The notes below the pieces were generated by a model, which made no database searches, was not told the DNA's origin, and saw nothing but the letters and a program-made list of their open reading frames with translations. This document shows, piece after piece, positions 1-13,300 of a DNA stretch of 64,000 nucleotides. The position numbers and the translations under genes were made by a program. The stretch covers positions 684,501-748,500 of the forward strand of contig NC_135044.1 in the NCBI RefSeq assembly GCF_051020975.1, in the 5' to 3' direction. Positions within the stretch are counted from its first letter, which is position 1. The number at the start of each line of letters is the position of its first letter. This DNA is from Osmia lignaria lignaria (Eukaryota; Arthropoda; Insecta; Hymenoptera; Megachilidae).

Positions 1-1201
1 ATCGTCGAGCAACGTAGCTAAATAATCGAGAGAGAGAGAATTTTCGAGCCAATTTTCGTTGCCCGGATCGATCCACGGGATAAACGCGGGCTAAAAGTCT
101 GTGCAAACGAATCGTCGACGAAGTTCGAGGCCGCTCGTTTCGAACGGCGATCGTCCGCGTCTGCGAGTTATAGCATGCGAATTTGAACGATTCTCTCCCA
201 TTTTTTCTCGTAAATTTTCGGAAAAATCGAACAAAAAAAAAAAAAAATAATTCATACCGTGGCTGTAATAATTTGATTACCCACTGTAAAATCTAAATTA
301 AATTAGAGTCTTCAGGAATCGTGTGAAATTTTAATAATACACGAATGGAATAAAAACGATTATTCCAGCGTCTGCAATAAACCTGTAAATCGAACCTCGA
401 CGTGGAACGGAGGGAACTGAAAACGACGAGTTTTACATTATTAAAAGGAACGTCAGAACGGAGAGAGATCAAGTGTTTGCTCGACGATTCGATCTCCTGT
501 CTCGTATCCGTGTCGAGAGATCTCGATTCATTTGCACGGCATACTCTTCTCTGCACTCGATTCTCTCTTTTCTCTGCTGTTTTTCCCCGCGTCGCGTCGA
601 TTGAAAAGCGATCGCTAACGAATCCGAATCCGAATCCGAATTCGTGAAAGCTGGAATAAATGGTACCTGGTAAATCGTCTATTTCTCCCCTTGTTTTCTG
701 TCCCGATACAGAGAATACGCAAAGAAATTCCCTGTATTTTCAATGAGCATGGTATCGATATACAGGATGTTACAGTTTCAGTGGTCCAAAAGCAAGTAGG
801 TGATAAAGAACATTTTTGATGGTTCAATAGTTATTTCAATTTTAATGATTTGCTCATTATTTCCTACCTTTTGCAACAAAATCCGTTTGTATTATAGTAA
901 GATTATCAAAATTTTACATAGAATTTTTCTAATAGAAAACACGCTTTTCGCGAAGACATTTTCTTTCATAACGATTCTTTTAAAATTAAAGACCAAACAC
1001 CAAAGTCAGTAATTATTCAAAATAAAGAGATATCTCATAAACTTTTCTAGCAAATAGAAAACAATTTGTTTTTGTGTTTGATAGCCACATTATTATAGGA
1101 CCTTTTTTGACGAAAATGATGTCCTCTATCGCCCCGCTTGCTTTCGGACCACTGAAACTGGGACACTGTGTACAGGTTGGTAATAGAACGGAGACACTTA
1201 C
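1..1201 (-). other. Intron 2 of the Ig-domain gene (partial)
   Basis: This is the sequence downstream of the exon 2 donor. It is AT-rich from about 690 to 1100, with a short (AATCCG)n run near 627-646 and an A-run at 230-247. I found no acceptor followed by an open frame in the required phase, so the next exon is probably off the left edge. Confidence 0.6.
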
Positions 1202-1383
1202 CAAGCACGACCAGGGTGATATCTCCTTCGAGGATGGTCGTGTCGTTCCTTGCTCGACAGGAATATCGTCCCGCGTCCGATGCTCTCACCTTTTGCGTGT
1301 AAATCGTCTGATTCGCGCTCTCTGGATACAGGATGAAGTGACTCTCGCCACCTGGCCAAGGATAAGCCCTGTTGTCCTTGTAC
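1202..1383 (-). CDS. Ig-domain gene, coding exon 2 (Ig core)
   Basis: The exon is 182 nt. The acceptor reads TTGTTGCAG on the minus strand, ending at 1384. The donor is GTAAGTG, starting at 1201. The first base completes the Trp codon of exon 1. It encodes YKDNRAYPWPGG through the DAGRYSC motif to LVVL plus one base of the next codon, so the following exon must start in phase 1. No convincing next exon is seen in 1-1200. Confidence 0.88.
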
Positions 1384-4300
1384 CTGCAACAACAAACGCG
1401 ACAACGTTATTAATCGCCGTTCCAAGATAGAGAACGACCTTTCTCTCAATCGTACGATTCGACCAAGGTAGCCGGCATTTCGCTAAATCATAAAAAATAC
1501 CTTTAGACTCGACTCGACTTTTCGATGCTCCTATTCGTTCGAAATTGCATCGAACAAAACACGGCTCGGCACGGTTTTGAATCTCGCAAGCGTATCGCGT
1601 GCTCGGAAATCGAAGCGGCCCGCTTTCAGAGGAAACGATTAAACCCTATCCGTTTCTGGTCACGGCTTTTCGCGCTGCATCGCGAAACTACACGCTCCGA
1701 ACAGCGATTTCTTCTAGCTGGATGACTTGCTGGCTGCTCGTTTTTGCGGTAAGCGAGGCGAAATTGCGAATCGAAATTACACGTGCCGGATACGAGGCGT
1801 TCCCGTGGGACAGGTAGCCAAGGGAACGCGAGAAACGTGTTGCAAACTGGCGAACGTCGAAGAAGGACATCGTTTCGCGTACTTGGAGATCGAGTACTCG
1901 ATCATTTCCATAATCAGAGCGTAAATCGTGGCGATAACGACGGGGCCCGATCGATCGTCGGGAGCATTTCCATCGGCACTTGCACGACGCGCCGCGCCGT
2001 GTAATTTCACCGATACCCTAGCGAAAATCATGTCTCTGTAATATCGTAAATTTGCTACGTCGATTTTTTTAGATGCGCCAATCGTCACGTAATATTCTTT
2101 TTCAAGGAAACTCTAAACTTTCCCCGATGAAATAAACAAGTTCCCTCTGCCCACGCTCGTTGGACGAATCAATTTTCTGGCTTGACACGAGCCCATTCGG
2201 TTGTTATATTTCCAGGAACAGCGCGGCGTTGCGTCATCAGTTATCGCAGAGTTCGCGTCAACGAAGCTTTCCAGGAAAATTAACCCAACGATTCATCCCA
2301 AAAGGAACGTAACATCGACCCACCAAGGCTCCTCGAGCGGTCGAGCGGAAAATATCGATTGGAAAGCAATCCCTGCAGATATACGTAGGTACTCTCGGTC
2401 CTACAGATTCCCAGAAGTATACGCGAGCAATTTCGTCGTTGGTTATCGGTTATCGGTTATCAGAAAGGCAGCTTACGTTGGCGAAAGATTCGCGAGAAAA
2501 TTCCTAGCTAGTGACGCGGTTAACGCGTACGACATTGTCTTAAACAGCGAACATTATTCATTTTCACTACATTTTGTTTGACTTTTTCTAAAATATGCAA
2601 ATAACTAATTCTGTAAAACAGTTTTCTATTCCTTTTTTGTCTTTCTGATGTTAAATATTATATGCAGTATTCCTCCATATAGCGAGATGAGTCATATTTG
2701 ACCCCCACTGAACATTGTTGAAGTTTCTCATATTATTTTTGTATAGTTCAAATACCTACATTTTTAGAAAACTAAATATATTTTCGTACATCTACATTGT
2801 ACAAAATTACCATAAGAAACATAATGACTTATTAATTTGAAAAACAAGTCATTTTGACCCCTCCGGTAAAAGTAGGTATACCACAATCGCCGGTTGTTCT
2901 AGATCGCGATTGAGAATCGAATAATTTTGTTCAGGTCGCGTCGTTGGTTAGAGAGAGAGGGGAACGAAATCGCATTGATTTGATTTTCCATTTTTTTCCT
3001 ATCGCGTCCCACCTGTCCCATTTTCCATGAAAACGGTTTCTCGAAGCGCCGTGGAATAATTTCCCGTTGCCGCTATTGATCTCGTGGGGAACGAAGGGCG
3101 TCGGTGGATCGACGCGGCATGGAAATTTCATTCGGTTAGCTTGGAACGAGAGTTATTAAAATCGTGAACCGTGAACAACCATGGTCGACAATCGTTCCCC
3201 CGTTAGGAACCCTTTAATTCCCTCATTTTTCTTCCTTTTTCTTTTTTTTTCTTTCAAGTGACGCGGAAGGAACTGTCGCCTCTTTCGCGCTCTATTATTT
3301 CGAAGCAGCCATCGATTCCGATTCCCGGCACGTATCTTAGAATTTCTGGCTTTCTCCCGGCGTTGCACGCTAGGTACACACCGCGTGAAACAAAGGACTT
3401 CCGGTACCGGTGAGCCGCGAAAATATCCTCGGAGCCACGAAACGAGTCGGAGAAAATTGAATCGTGCCGCCTTTTCAATTTCGAGAAAAGAAGGGCAAAC
3501 GTGCGCGTTGAAATCCCTTCTCGGAATCGACGCGTGACCGACTCGGAAACCTTTTTTTTTCGCGAAAATATCACGTCGTGGAAAAGCGGCTATTATACTC
3601 TAGCGTAGGCGATCGAATTAACGACGACAATGCTGGTAAAATTCTAATGGCAAGGAAAAGACAGAATTCCGGGAAAAGTTGCTACGAACTCTGCGGAACG
3701 AGTCTTAATCGCATCCACTTGCTTCTAAAGCAATTGTAACGTTGAGTGCTCTACAGAAATACCAGGAATACGAGAGAAACGGAGAGTAACCTGAGGAAAG
3801 TTTCAATCATTCTATTAGTTTCGGTACGCGTTGTATTCTAACGCGATTATAACGCGTTACTAGTCAAGCCGGTCAAGTGTCAAGAGTGTAGACGTTTAGT
3901 GGAGGGAGAGAGAAGGTTTCGTCTCCCCGGACGCCTTTAGTTCAGTCCGGGGACCGCTAGATGGCGGCGAGACGATCGGGTGACAGTGTTCTCGCAAGCG
4001 GTCGCCCGGCATGCAGTCCAAACTGCGGTATGATAGGGTATCTGACGTGTCTGACAGACGTGTCTCATCCCGAGACGAAACGCTTTTTTCTCCCCTCTTC
4101 TACAAGAGTAAAGGAAAACGTTGACGACCCGCGCAAGAGACAAACCGAAGGTTGGATCGATCGGCGGAGTTTAGTAGCGATGAACTTTCTTAGAAGAGCG
4201 ACATGACGCGACGCGACAACGGCGGGACCTCGGTACACGCAGGGAGCAATATCGTGGAAATGTGGTACGTGGTCGTGGAGCGGTATCAGCGGCTCGTTTT

Positions 4301-7300
4301 TCCCCTCTAATCGTTTCTACGAACAGAAAAGTGGAAGATTGCTCGGCGTGCAATCGATCCGTACCACCGAGTCCCTACGTAATCGGCGTGTATCCTGTCC
4401 ACCAAGCCGCGCTGTCGCACCACCTTTTACTCTTCCTGCAATTTCCTTTTCCTTTCTATTTTATTCCAAACAGATTTTCACATCCGGACTATGGAAACGT
4501 CTAACTCCTCTAATACCTTCAAGGCACACGGTATTCGATGCAGGATTTTAATTCCAGCTCTTGCTCGCGATTCCCGTAGCCGGTAGCGAGTCAAATAAGC
4601 GACTCGTTAACCTGTCCAAAGCAGCAGCATCGAGAATCGATAACGTGACACAGCAACCCTCCGCACATCGATTTCCATCCGATGAAATTTCCATTTTGTA
4701 CGAGAAACTTCTAATAATTCGTAGGAAATAAAATATTATATTTACCTTAGAAATACGGGTATTATTTGTTAGGTCGAAAGGGTTAATACAACACAATTAA
4801 CAAAGCTCAAGAGAAATTGCAGGTAAAACAACGACGACGTCGAGGTGGTGGAGGACGATGATAGTTGTCTGCACTTTCTCGCTCGTTGGCCGAGGATTTA
4901 CGAGCGCGACCGCAGACTTATAATTATGCCCGAAACGAGGATAACCCGTTAACCGGGCTGCAATGAGATGCGAGGCAATTGAGAATGTATCGAATATCGT
5001 TCGATGAAACGCATAAAGCGAACCACCAGCGAGAGGCTGATTACAAAAGCGGGGGGGCGGGTAATTAAAAAGCGCGAGACCAGCGTGAATCAAGGCTTTC
5101 GTGAGAAACTTGTATAAAATTGCATTTTGATATGCATTTCATTTCAATACGTAATCCTATGCATCGAGTAACGAGGCTTCTGACCAATCGAACGCGGTAA
5201 TCTCTGATCTCTTTTTCGCGAGGATTCAATAAGATCAAAGGCCGAGTTCGCTTTCCAGGATGGCGTGTGCTGCCCGTTACGCGATCGACTGGGGAAAAAA
5301 ACGAATCTTTCGCACGAATCGATTCTCTTTGGATACCGAAGAAGAGATCAAAGCTCGAATCAGGATAGCTCGCGTCGTCCCAAAGGACATCTCCTTTCGT
5401 TCGGTTCCTCGTCTAGAAGGATTCTATCCAACCTCTCTGCCACAGTCGACGATCCTTAAGGACGATAACTAAATCTGTGCAGCAACCTTTGTTCCTTACT
5501 ATTCTTTATGAAGAATATTGAATTTTTTTTCAAATATTTCAACGCCATTAAATGCGGATCGAGGCGATGAAAGCGCGGAAATATAGCGATTCGCGCTGCT
5601 GCTTTCACCGCGAAAGAAAGATGGATAAACGACCGGTCTATCGTCGTATTTCACCATAAGAGAAACGTCGATAGCGTTTCGAGCGGCAAGTCAATTATTC
5701 CGAGATTTGAAAAGCGGAAGCGTCGCGAGGTCGTTAGACAGAGGAATAAGGGGCTGATTGAATGGTTCATCTCTGTCAGCTGCGAGAGTAGCTGGCGACT
5801 GCTTAATCATGTACCAGGTATAAATTAACACCTGTCCACTTGTGACGTTGCCTGTTACGAATGACGCAAAAATGTCTAAAATTAGTACACTTATAGAAAA
5901 TAACCATCGTTTACGTACGGTTCGAGAAACGTCGAGGTAATTGAGTTGACTCTGCTGGATTTTAATCCACCGCCGTCCCCTATTCTTTCAGAAGTCTCGT
6001 TTCTTCCGAAACTCCCGTGGGATTATTATTTCTCGGGCAGGTGCTTTCCCGTGAGAACCGAGCAACAGGAGAACTTTGTCTCGCCTTCCAACTTTCTTTG
6101 TCCCAGCGGACGAACCGTGAGAATATTAACTCTTTCTCTATGAACGACGTACGTATTTGTCGTCGAAAGTGGATCGCAAATAAACTAGACTTATTCCAAG
6201 GAATAAACTTGACTCAATTAGAGCGAACCAATTGTAGGTGGCGTTTTGCTGACGAAAAAGGAGCTCGTCTTTTCTGTCGAATCGAGTTCGCGGCGATCCA
6301 ATTATTCAGCTATTGAAAAGGTCCGTCGCATCGAATACCGAGCAAGAATACAGATACTTCCTTCGCGGCAACCGCAGCCCGAGTCTTTCCTTCTCCACGG
6401 GAAGCTTGTCCGTTGCTCTAAATACTCCTCCTTGTTCTCGTTTTTCTACCTCGACAAAGCCTTTCCCGTCTAACGCGATTACTTCTTCATCGAACCAGCT
6501 ACGCAATTAATCAACGCTTAATGTATACGCCTACGAGGAGCGAGGTTGCTGCGCTCACCTTAATTTAGGGGTTAATCGCAAACTACGGTCTATTTTATTA
6601 TAGCGCAAAGCCGAAGACAGCCATCGCGGAGGATCGAAAATGGATGTGTCGTAATCGTGTTTAGTGGAGGGGGTTTCGTCTCCCCGGACGCCTTTAGTTC
6701 AGTCCGGGGACCGCTAGATGGCGCCGAGACGATCGGGTGACAGTGTTCTCGCAAGCGGTCGCCCGGCATGCAGTCCAAACTGCGGTATGATAGGTGTCTG
6801 GGGCAGGGATCGTCTGTTGTCAGCCCGAAATACCGTTTGTTTTCTCGACTGCTACAGATGTTTAGGTGGAAGAAAAGGATTAAAACGCGTTTGTAGGTGG
6901 ACGAAGGAGAAAGCCCGTTCACTTTCCAGGTGATCCCTGGCCCATTAAGAGGCATTCTTCGAAATTCCCATCAACTGGAAGAGAAGGAAGAAAGGAGAAG
7001 AGAAAGAGAGAACGAATCGATCCATTCTTGGCTCTCTTGAGACGCTATCATCACGGCCGGTACTAATTGCGTGACCGAGACTCGAGACCGTGGACAGAGA
7101 AACGAGGGAAGACTCTCATGCCTGATGTACGAATTCTGTTCCTCCGATAAGAGGATCGTAGTCTTCTTCTTTGCCGCTAATTCACCATCCGACTGAATAT
7201 TTTCTACGTGTTTGCTCGTTTTAACCTCGGGACCAGTTATTTAAGTGCCGTCCAAGTTCGACCAGACAAGAAACAAGAAAAATCTTGAATCCTTCTCGTT

Positions 7301-10300
7301 CGCGCAACAAGTTTAACTCCGTTTACGCGCAAGATTAGCTTGATACCGGTGTCGGTAACCCGAATGAAATATTTCCTCTTCCTCCATAACCATTATTGTT
7401 ATACAATAATAATAACAAGGAAGTAAGCAAAAGAGGGTTGGGGGCAGGGAGGAAACGCGGTAGCTGAATCGATTTTCCATCAGGAATTCTGTGAAGTGTC
7501 GTGTCTGGGAGAGCCACTGTTCCGTAGAAAGCTAAAGCCGAAGCCACATGGGTCTCTCGGAATCGATCGCTTTATCGTTGCCTCTTTCGATAGCCGTGGC
7601 GCGAATTTATCGCACGCCCACCTCGAAACATTACACGAACGATTCCGTGGAAACGATTAGCAATCGTTCCGATAGACCGACTCCTCGCCACTCTAAGTGG
7701 TCGTCGGGAAAATATTCACTCCTCCGATTGCGTCGATTCCATCGCAGCTTTGTTTCCTTCCACGAACAATTGCACCACGAACAATTGCTAAACATCGTCC
7801 ATTCCGTTAAGGGTCGAACGAGTCTTGGAAAAGTCCAGTGTTTTCTATCGGAACTCCAGGTTCCGTTTAACGAAGAAAGCATCGTAGTGAAATTAAATCG
7901 CTTTGATCGTCCTGGACGAGTTTAGACAAACTTCCCCAATTTCTCCCTGATTCGTTTTTACGAACAAAACTTTCGACAAACAGAATAAATTAACGCTCGT
8001 CCACCGGTCGTGCCAATGTTTCCTTTTCCCCGGTTCCCTTTTCCAGGAAATTGGATTTTTCGTGATTTTTCAGAGCTCTACGAGCTTGCCAGATTTTCCA
8101 CTCGACTATTCGGGCCAGAATCTCTAAATATTTGTACGCTCGTTCGAGAGTATACTAGGAATCAGTGGAGAGCACTCGAACCCTATTCCGTTCGGCAACG
8201 CTCCTCCATTGGAGGTCGTCGATCTTACCCAGTGACCGACACTGACCTTACCCCCTAGGCCCTAGGCAAGGTTACCCTCGCGTGTTCGCAACCTATACAT
8301 CGGAAAACTTCGCCAAGTACCGCGTCTATCGTCTGAAACCGAGTCGCCGTTTTTCCCAAACTTTCAACGCGAACACCACTGCTAACTTCGATACGAAAGA
8401 ACGTAGCTTTTTCCAGGAACGGACAGCTCCGGGTTTTCACCCTCTTATACAGGGTGATCCTCTCGCTAGGGGATACAAAGGAACACTGGCGACAATGGAC
8501 CCCTTGACCACACCATAAAGAGGTCCGTATTGTCACGTGCCAGCGGGGACCTATCCGGGCCGAGACTGCTCTGTGTGTCTTCGTGGTGCGATCAAGGGAT
8601 TCATTGTCGTCAGTTCCTTTGTGTCCCCTAGCGAGAGGATCACCCTGTACATACGATCCTGTAGGCGTTTAGTGGGGGGGGGGGGGGGGGCCCTATTCCG
8701 GGCCGGGGACCGCTAGGTGGCGGCGAGATGACAGTGTTCTCGCTAGCGGTGGCCCGGCATGCAGTCCGAATTGCGGTATGATAGGTGTCAGGGATCAATA
8801 TCGTCTGTTGTCAGCCCCACTGACGAGTCTGACAAACGATCCCAAGACGAAACGCCCTTTTCTCCCCTCTCCTACATTCCCTTTTTCTCTCGATTCTGCC
8901 AAAGTACACATATGGGTACGGGCTTCGGGCCACTCGTTTTCGTGGGCGGTGAGAAAGAATACGCTTTTTTTCCACCTCTGAATTTACTGCGTCGAGGGGA
9001 GTTTTTCACCGGCTGCCAGGACGAGTGCTTTTATTTCCTGCACGCGCACAGAGAGATTCGGTTTTCCCTGAGTGGAACCGGTGGAACAGCGCAGTTATTA
9101 ACGTCGGTATAATTAATTCCTGAAATAGTTTTCAGACAGTACCTTTTGGTTGAAAAATAAATCGAAAAGCCATCGGGATCGAGGTCGAGAGCTTATTTTC
9201 TCGAGTTCATCGAACTCCACGAAAAATTCGCGCCGTTACGTTTTTCCTTTCCGTTATAATCCTCTGTCACGATTTCAACGAAGAATATGGAAACGCGAGA
9301 GACAACTGGCGTAATCGGGGCCGAGCTTCTTTCTGCCCCTGTTTTTTCCTTCCCAAACGTCGTTTCGAGTTTTTTGCGCGCCGTCAAGATCGTTGAAAAC
9401 GGAGAAAATTAGGCCACGTTTTCCTGAAAACGCTCTACCCTTTTAATTAACCGTTTTCGACGTACCTGGTGCGCGAAATTCCCAGTTTCATCCCGAACGA
9501 GCACATTGTCGCGCATTAATCCCAATATCGGCTGGTTTTTGTTGCACGATTCTGGTAATTTTTAATTTAAACAAACGTGTCGCAAGTCCGGGACAGTTAA
9601 CGAGGTAAGAAGGATCGTTCGTCTGTAAAGCGAACGACGCTGGTGGGTATTATCGATGTGCATCAGGATCCCACGGAGAAAGCGGAACACTCTGAGAAGC
9701 ACGGTGGTGAAGAGTGGAGAGGAGAGGAGAGGAGAGGAGAGGGAAGAAGCTCGAGGAAGGAACACGGGTCATGCACGTGGATTATTATCGGCAAATGAGA
9801 AAGAGGAAGGCGAAGGAAGGCGAAGGAAGGCGAAGATGGAGAAGGGAGGTCGAAGGTACGGGTAGGGCGTAGGATGAGGAAAGAGGTCGAGTAGTTTGTT
9901 TTCAAAGGACAGGTAATAATGGCTGTTAGAGGTGGGTAGGGCAAGCCTGCATGGAACTCTCGAGGATGGTTTGTATGCAGACGACACAGCTCGTTCCGAC
10001 ACCCGGCACGCGTGATGAAATTTCCTGACGGCGGAACGCTACCTTTTACGTCATCCAAATGAAACGAAACGAAACGAAACGGAACGGAAAGCTTCGACGA
10101 CAAGAAGACACGACTCCTTTACGCAACACTATCCGCGAGTTGTCCCTTTATTGCCGGCTTATCAAAGGGAGCGATCGTTAACGCCTTCCCTTCCGGAACT
10201 AACTTTTCCTTCTAATAAAATTTCGATACCGCACGCACAGCGAATGCTAAGACTAGTAATAGAAACGGTGGAATTAAGAACCATTTCTTTCCCAAGTCTC

Positions 10301-13300
10301 TTCGCAGAAATAGATTTTGCGTTGCTTCTGTTCTTTCGAGACGATTCTTCTTTAATTATCGAATGTTCCAAGAGACGGCATCGATTTCGTAGCCGTTGGA
10401 AAGAAGAAACAGAATGGACGCTCGTGGTGTTTCGAAAGGGGTTAAAGTCGGCCGTCGAAGTTGATTTAATTGCATTTGCATCCTTCGGACAAGGAGAGAA
10501 GAAGAGAAACAGAGAGGTAGCAACAGGGGGAATTGAAAGGCGGCCGTCGTTGTAAGGGACAGCTGCTTCCGGTTCCTCGAGCTTCGACAAACCTATTTCG
10601 AGGAAGGAAATTACCTGGCGTCACGTGGCAGCTCGCAGAAAACTGAAACAAGCCTGCTTCAGTTCCCTTTATCTCCATCCACCTTTCAATGTAGTACCCA
10701 TAATTTATTTACACTTTTTAACAAATTTCCGGCGACTTTGAATCGAGAAAGACAAAACGAGGGATGGAAAAGAAAAGTAATCTCACTTTAAGCGGTTGTT
10801 TGCAAGAAGAATGAACGGGAAGCAAATTCACGGATGTTGAAACGATAAGGAAGTGTAAATGAGCCGTTAAGAACTCCCTACCGACTCGGGGAACTTTATT
10901 AAACTTCTATCGAACTCCGTGCCTCATTAAATTGTAATTATTGGCTCGTTACCAAACCTTTGTCGATACATTGTTTTAACAAGCCTGCCTTTGGATCAAA
11001 AAATTGTAAAAATCTTTTGAAAAGGAAGGCACGTAAAATACACGAGCTGCCGAGTTAATTCGTCGTGCGTTTTTTTAAGCAGCGCGGCAACCGTTTCGAT
11101 CCCGTTCCGTTCGTCATCTCGAGGATCCACTTAGCATAGAAAGAGGAGTCGAGAGGCGGTAGGAAAGAGAAAAGAAAGATCCTCCGACGTGATCCACTCT
11201 CGGCCAGCGGTCCGCGAGGCCGGGATTAATTAACGTTCCCTAATTTGCATAGCGTTTCGCGCGTCAACCAGCTACGGAAGCTCTATTCCCCGAGCACCCG
11301 GTACATGCTGGAATTTCAGCGGCCCGAGACAGGATCCGCCTACCGTCTCCTACGCTCTCCTTATGCCTCCTTTTGCTTCTTCCCTCTTATCCTTCGCCAT
11401 TTCGTCTCCTCTCATCTCGTTTCGTTCCATAGCTCGACGAAACGTTTAAAACGATGACCGGTAAATTCGAAATTTCACTGGTTCACTTTGCAAAATCTAT
11501 GGATACGCGAAAGTTTGTTAAAATTTCAGTCGGTGGCATACGGTGGTGTCCTTGCACCGATTCTCTTTCCGTTCAATTTTAAACGACCATGCAATTATAC
11601 CTTCCTTCGCTCAGAATTGAGCGGCTAAAAATTCCATCGTCCAATTATTTCTAACCGTGTTTCGAAGCCGAGCTCGTAAATTTCTGCGGATTACCTTTCG
11701 AGGGACCCAGCCCATCCCTGACCCGCCACTTTTTCAGGTAGCCGCTTCGTTTCGACAGATTCCATAGATTTGTACCGGAGAAAGAAAGGGACTTCTTCGT
11801 TTCCCTTTCCTGTCTCTTCTTTCGCCCACCGTTGCTTTCGTTCCCCTAGCTTTGCTCTTTTCGCCTTTTTTCCACGGCCTGTTACCTGCTCTTCGCGGAA
11901 CGTTACAAGTTGTTTCTGTGTCCGATGAAGTCGTCCAGACAGTCGGCTCCCCTGTTCTCTTTCCCTCGCTAATTTCGTTGCTCTACACACCGAGGACACG
12001 CGTACCTCGATAATATCGAACGCGGACGACACGAGTCTGATCGCCGTTTCACATTCCTTCGGCAACAAACTGGGAAATCAATCGGATTTCGTCGAATGTC
12101 AGCGAATCGTTTAGCGGCTTCGATAATTTCATTTCGATTTCGCGATTTCGAAACGTTATCTAATCGGTTCGAGCGATTAAAAGCCTGCCAGCGACAGGGC
12201 GTAGGCGAAGGAAACGGAAGACGGTTTCACCGAGGAGGTGAGAAGGGAGTTGGGTAAAGCGTTCGAAGCGCTTTGGATCGGGCGAAGCTCGCGGTTCAAC
12301 CAGTCGATGGGGATTGTACAATGGAAAATGAAATTCTCGTTTAATTGAAGCTGAATGGCAAATTGGGGTAACGACGCGAGCCGATCAAAGAAAAACGAAA
12401 CGCTGCCAATTTATCGGCTGAATTTCACGCCGCGTCATCGCTCACCGGAAGTAATCAACGCTGACCTGCTTGTACGTTAACGAGACGGTCCATCCGCTTC
12501 GTTATTCCATTAGTCCATCTGCCTGTCGTTGGAACGCACAAAAAACACCAAACTCTTTCCTTTCGACTCGATCGATCCTTATCGCGTTATTGCGATTCGC
12601 GCAGTTTCCATAACGCGCTCGAGTTGCAATTACCGTGCTCGGAAAATTTAGCGCAACTGGAAAGCGGTTTGCATGGTCGATGAATTTATTTCAAACTGTT
12701 ATTCCTCTCGCCGGAAAATTCGATAAACATCGTTTCGACTCTTCGCCTAATCCTGCTCCCGTTCGAGTTAACGAATTAACTTCGGGATCGTCGACCGTCG
12801 CGTGAAATTCAGCAAAAGCGCACTAATTTACCCCGCGCACAGGTGACTCGCACGCAACCTCTAACGAGCGGATTTTCAGCCTCGCCTGCGTTTCATTTTT
12901 ACGAGATCCTCGTAAATCATTCTTAATCCTTGCTCGAATTTCGGACGATTCGATTTCGGGGACTCGGCTTTGAGACGAACGGAACGGAAAGGAAGGCGGC
13001 CGCCCGTGACAGGATTAGCCGATAAATCTCAATTCCGCACGGATCGTGAGCGATAAATTCTAATCTAGAGAGTCGCGTATATAGGTTGACGAATACGGAA
13101 CGATGCAACTCTCGGAGCCGATGTCGCAACGAAGCCAGTGTTCACGCGATTCAACGTACGCGTCAGCTATAAATCGTTTTACGACCCTTCCGATCTTCTT
13201 GACTCGTAAACAGTCATTTTCCGGGACAGACCGCGCGGAGGCGGCCAACGCGCGTTTCTGATTCTCGTTACAAAGGCTAACACCGAGCCCTTGCTCGAAT

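Noticed and set aside
5260..5472. 70-codon frame after TTTCCAG (MACAARYAIDWGKK)
   Set aside because: The acceptor-like context is plausible, but there is no donor, no phase partner and no recognised protein.
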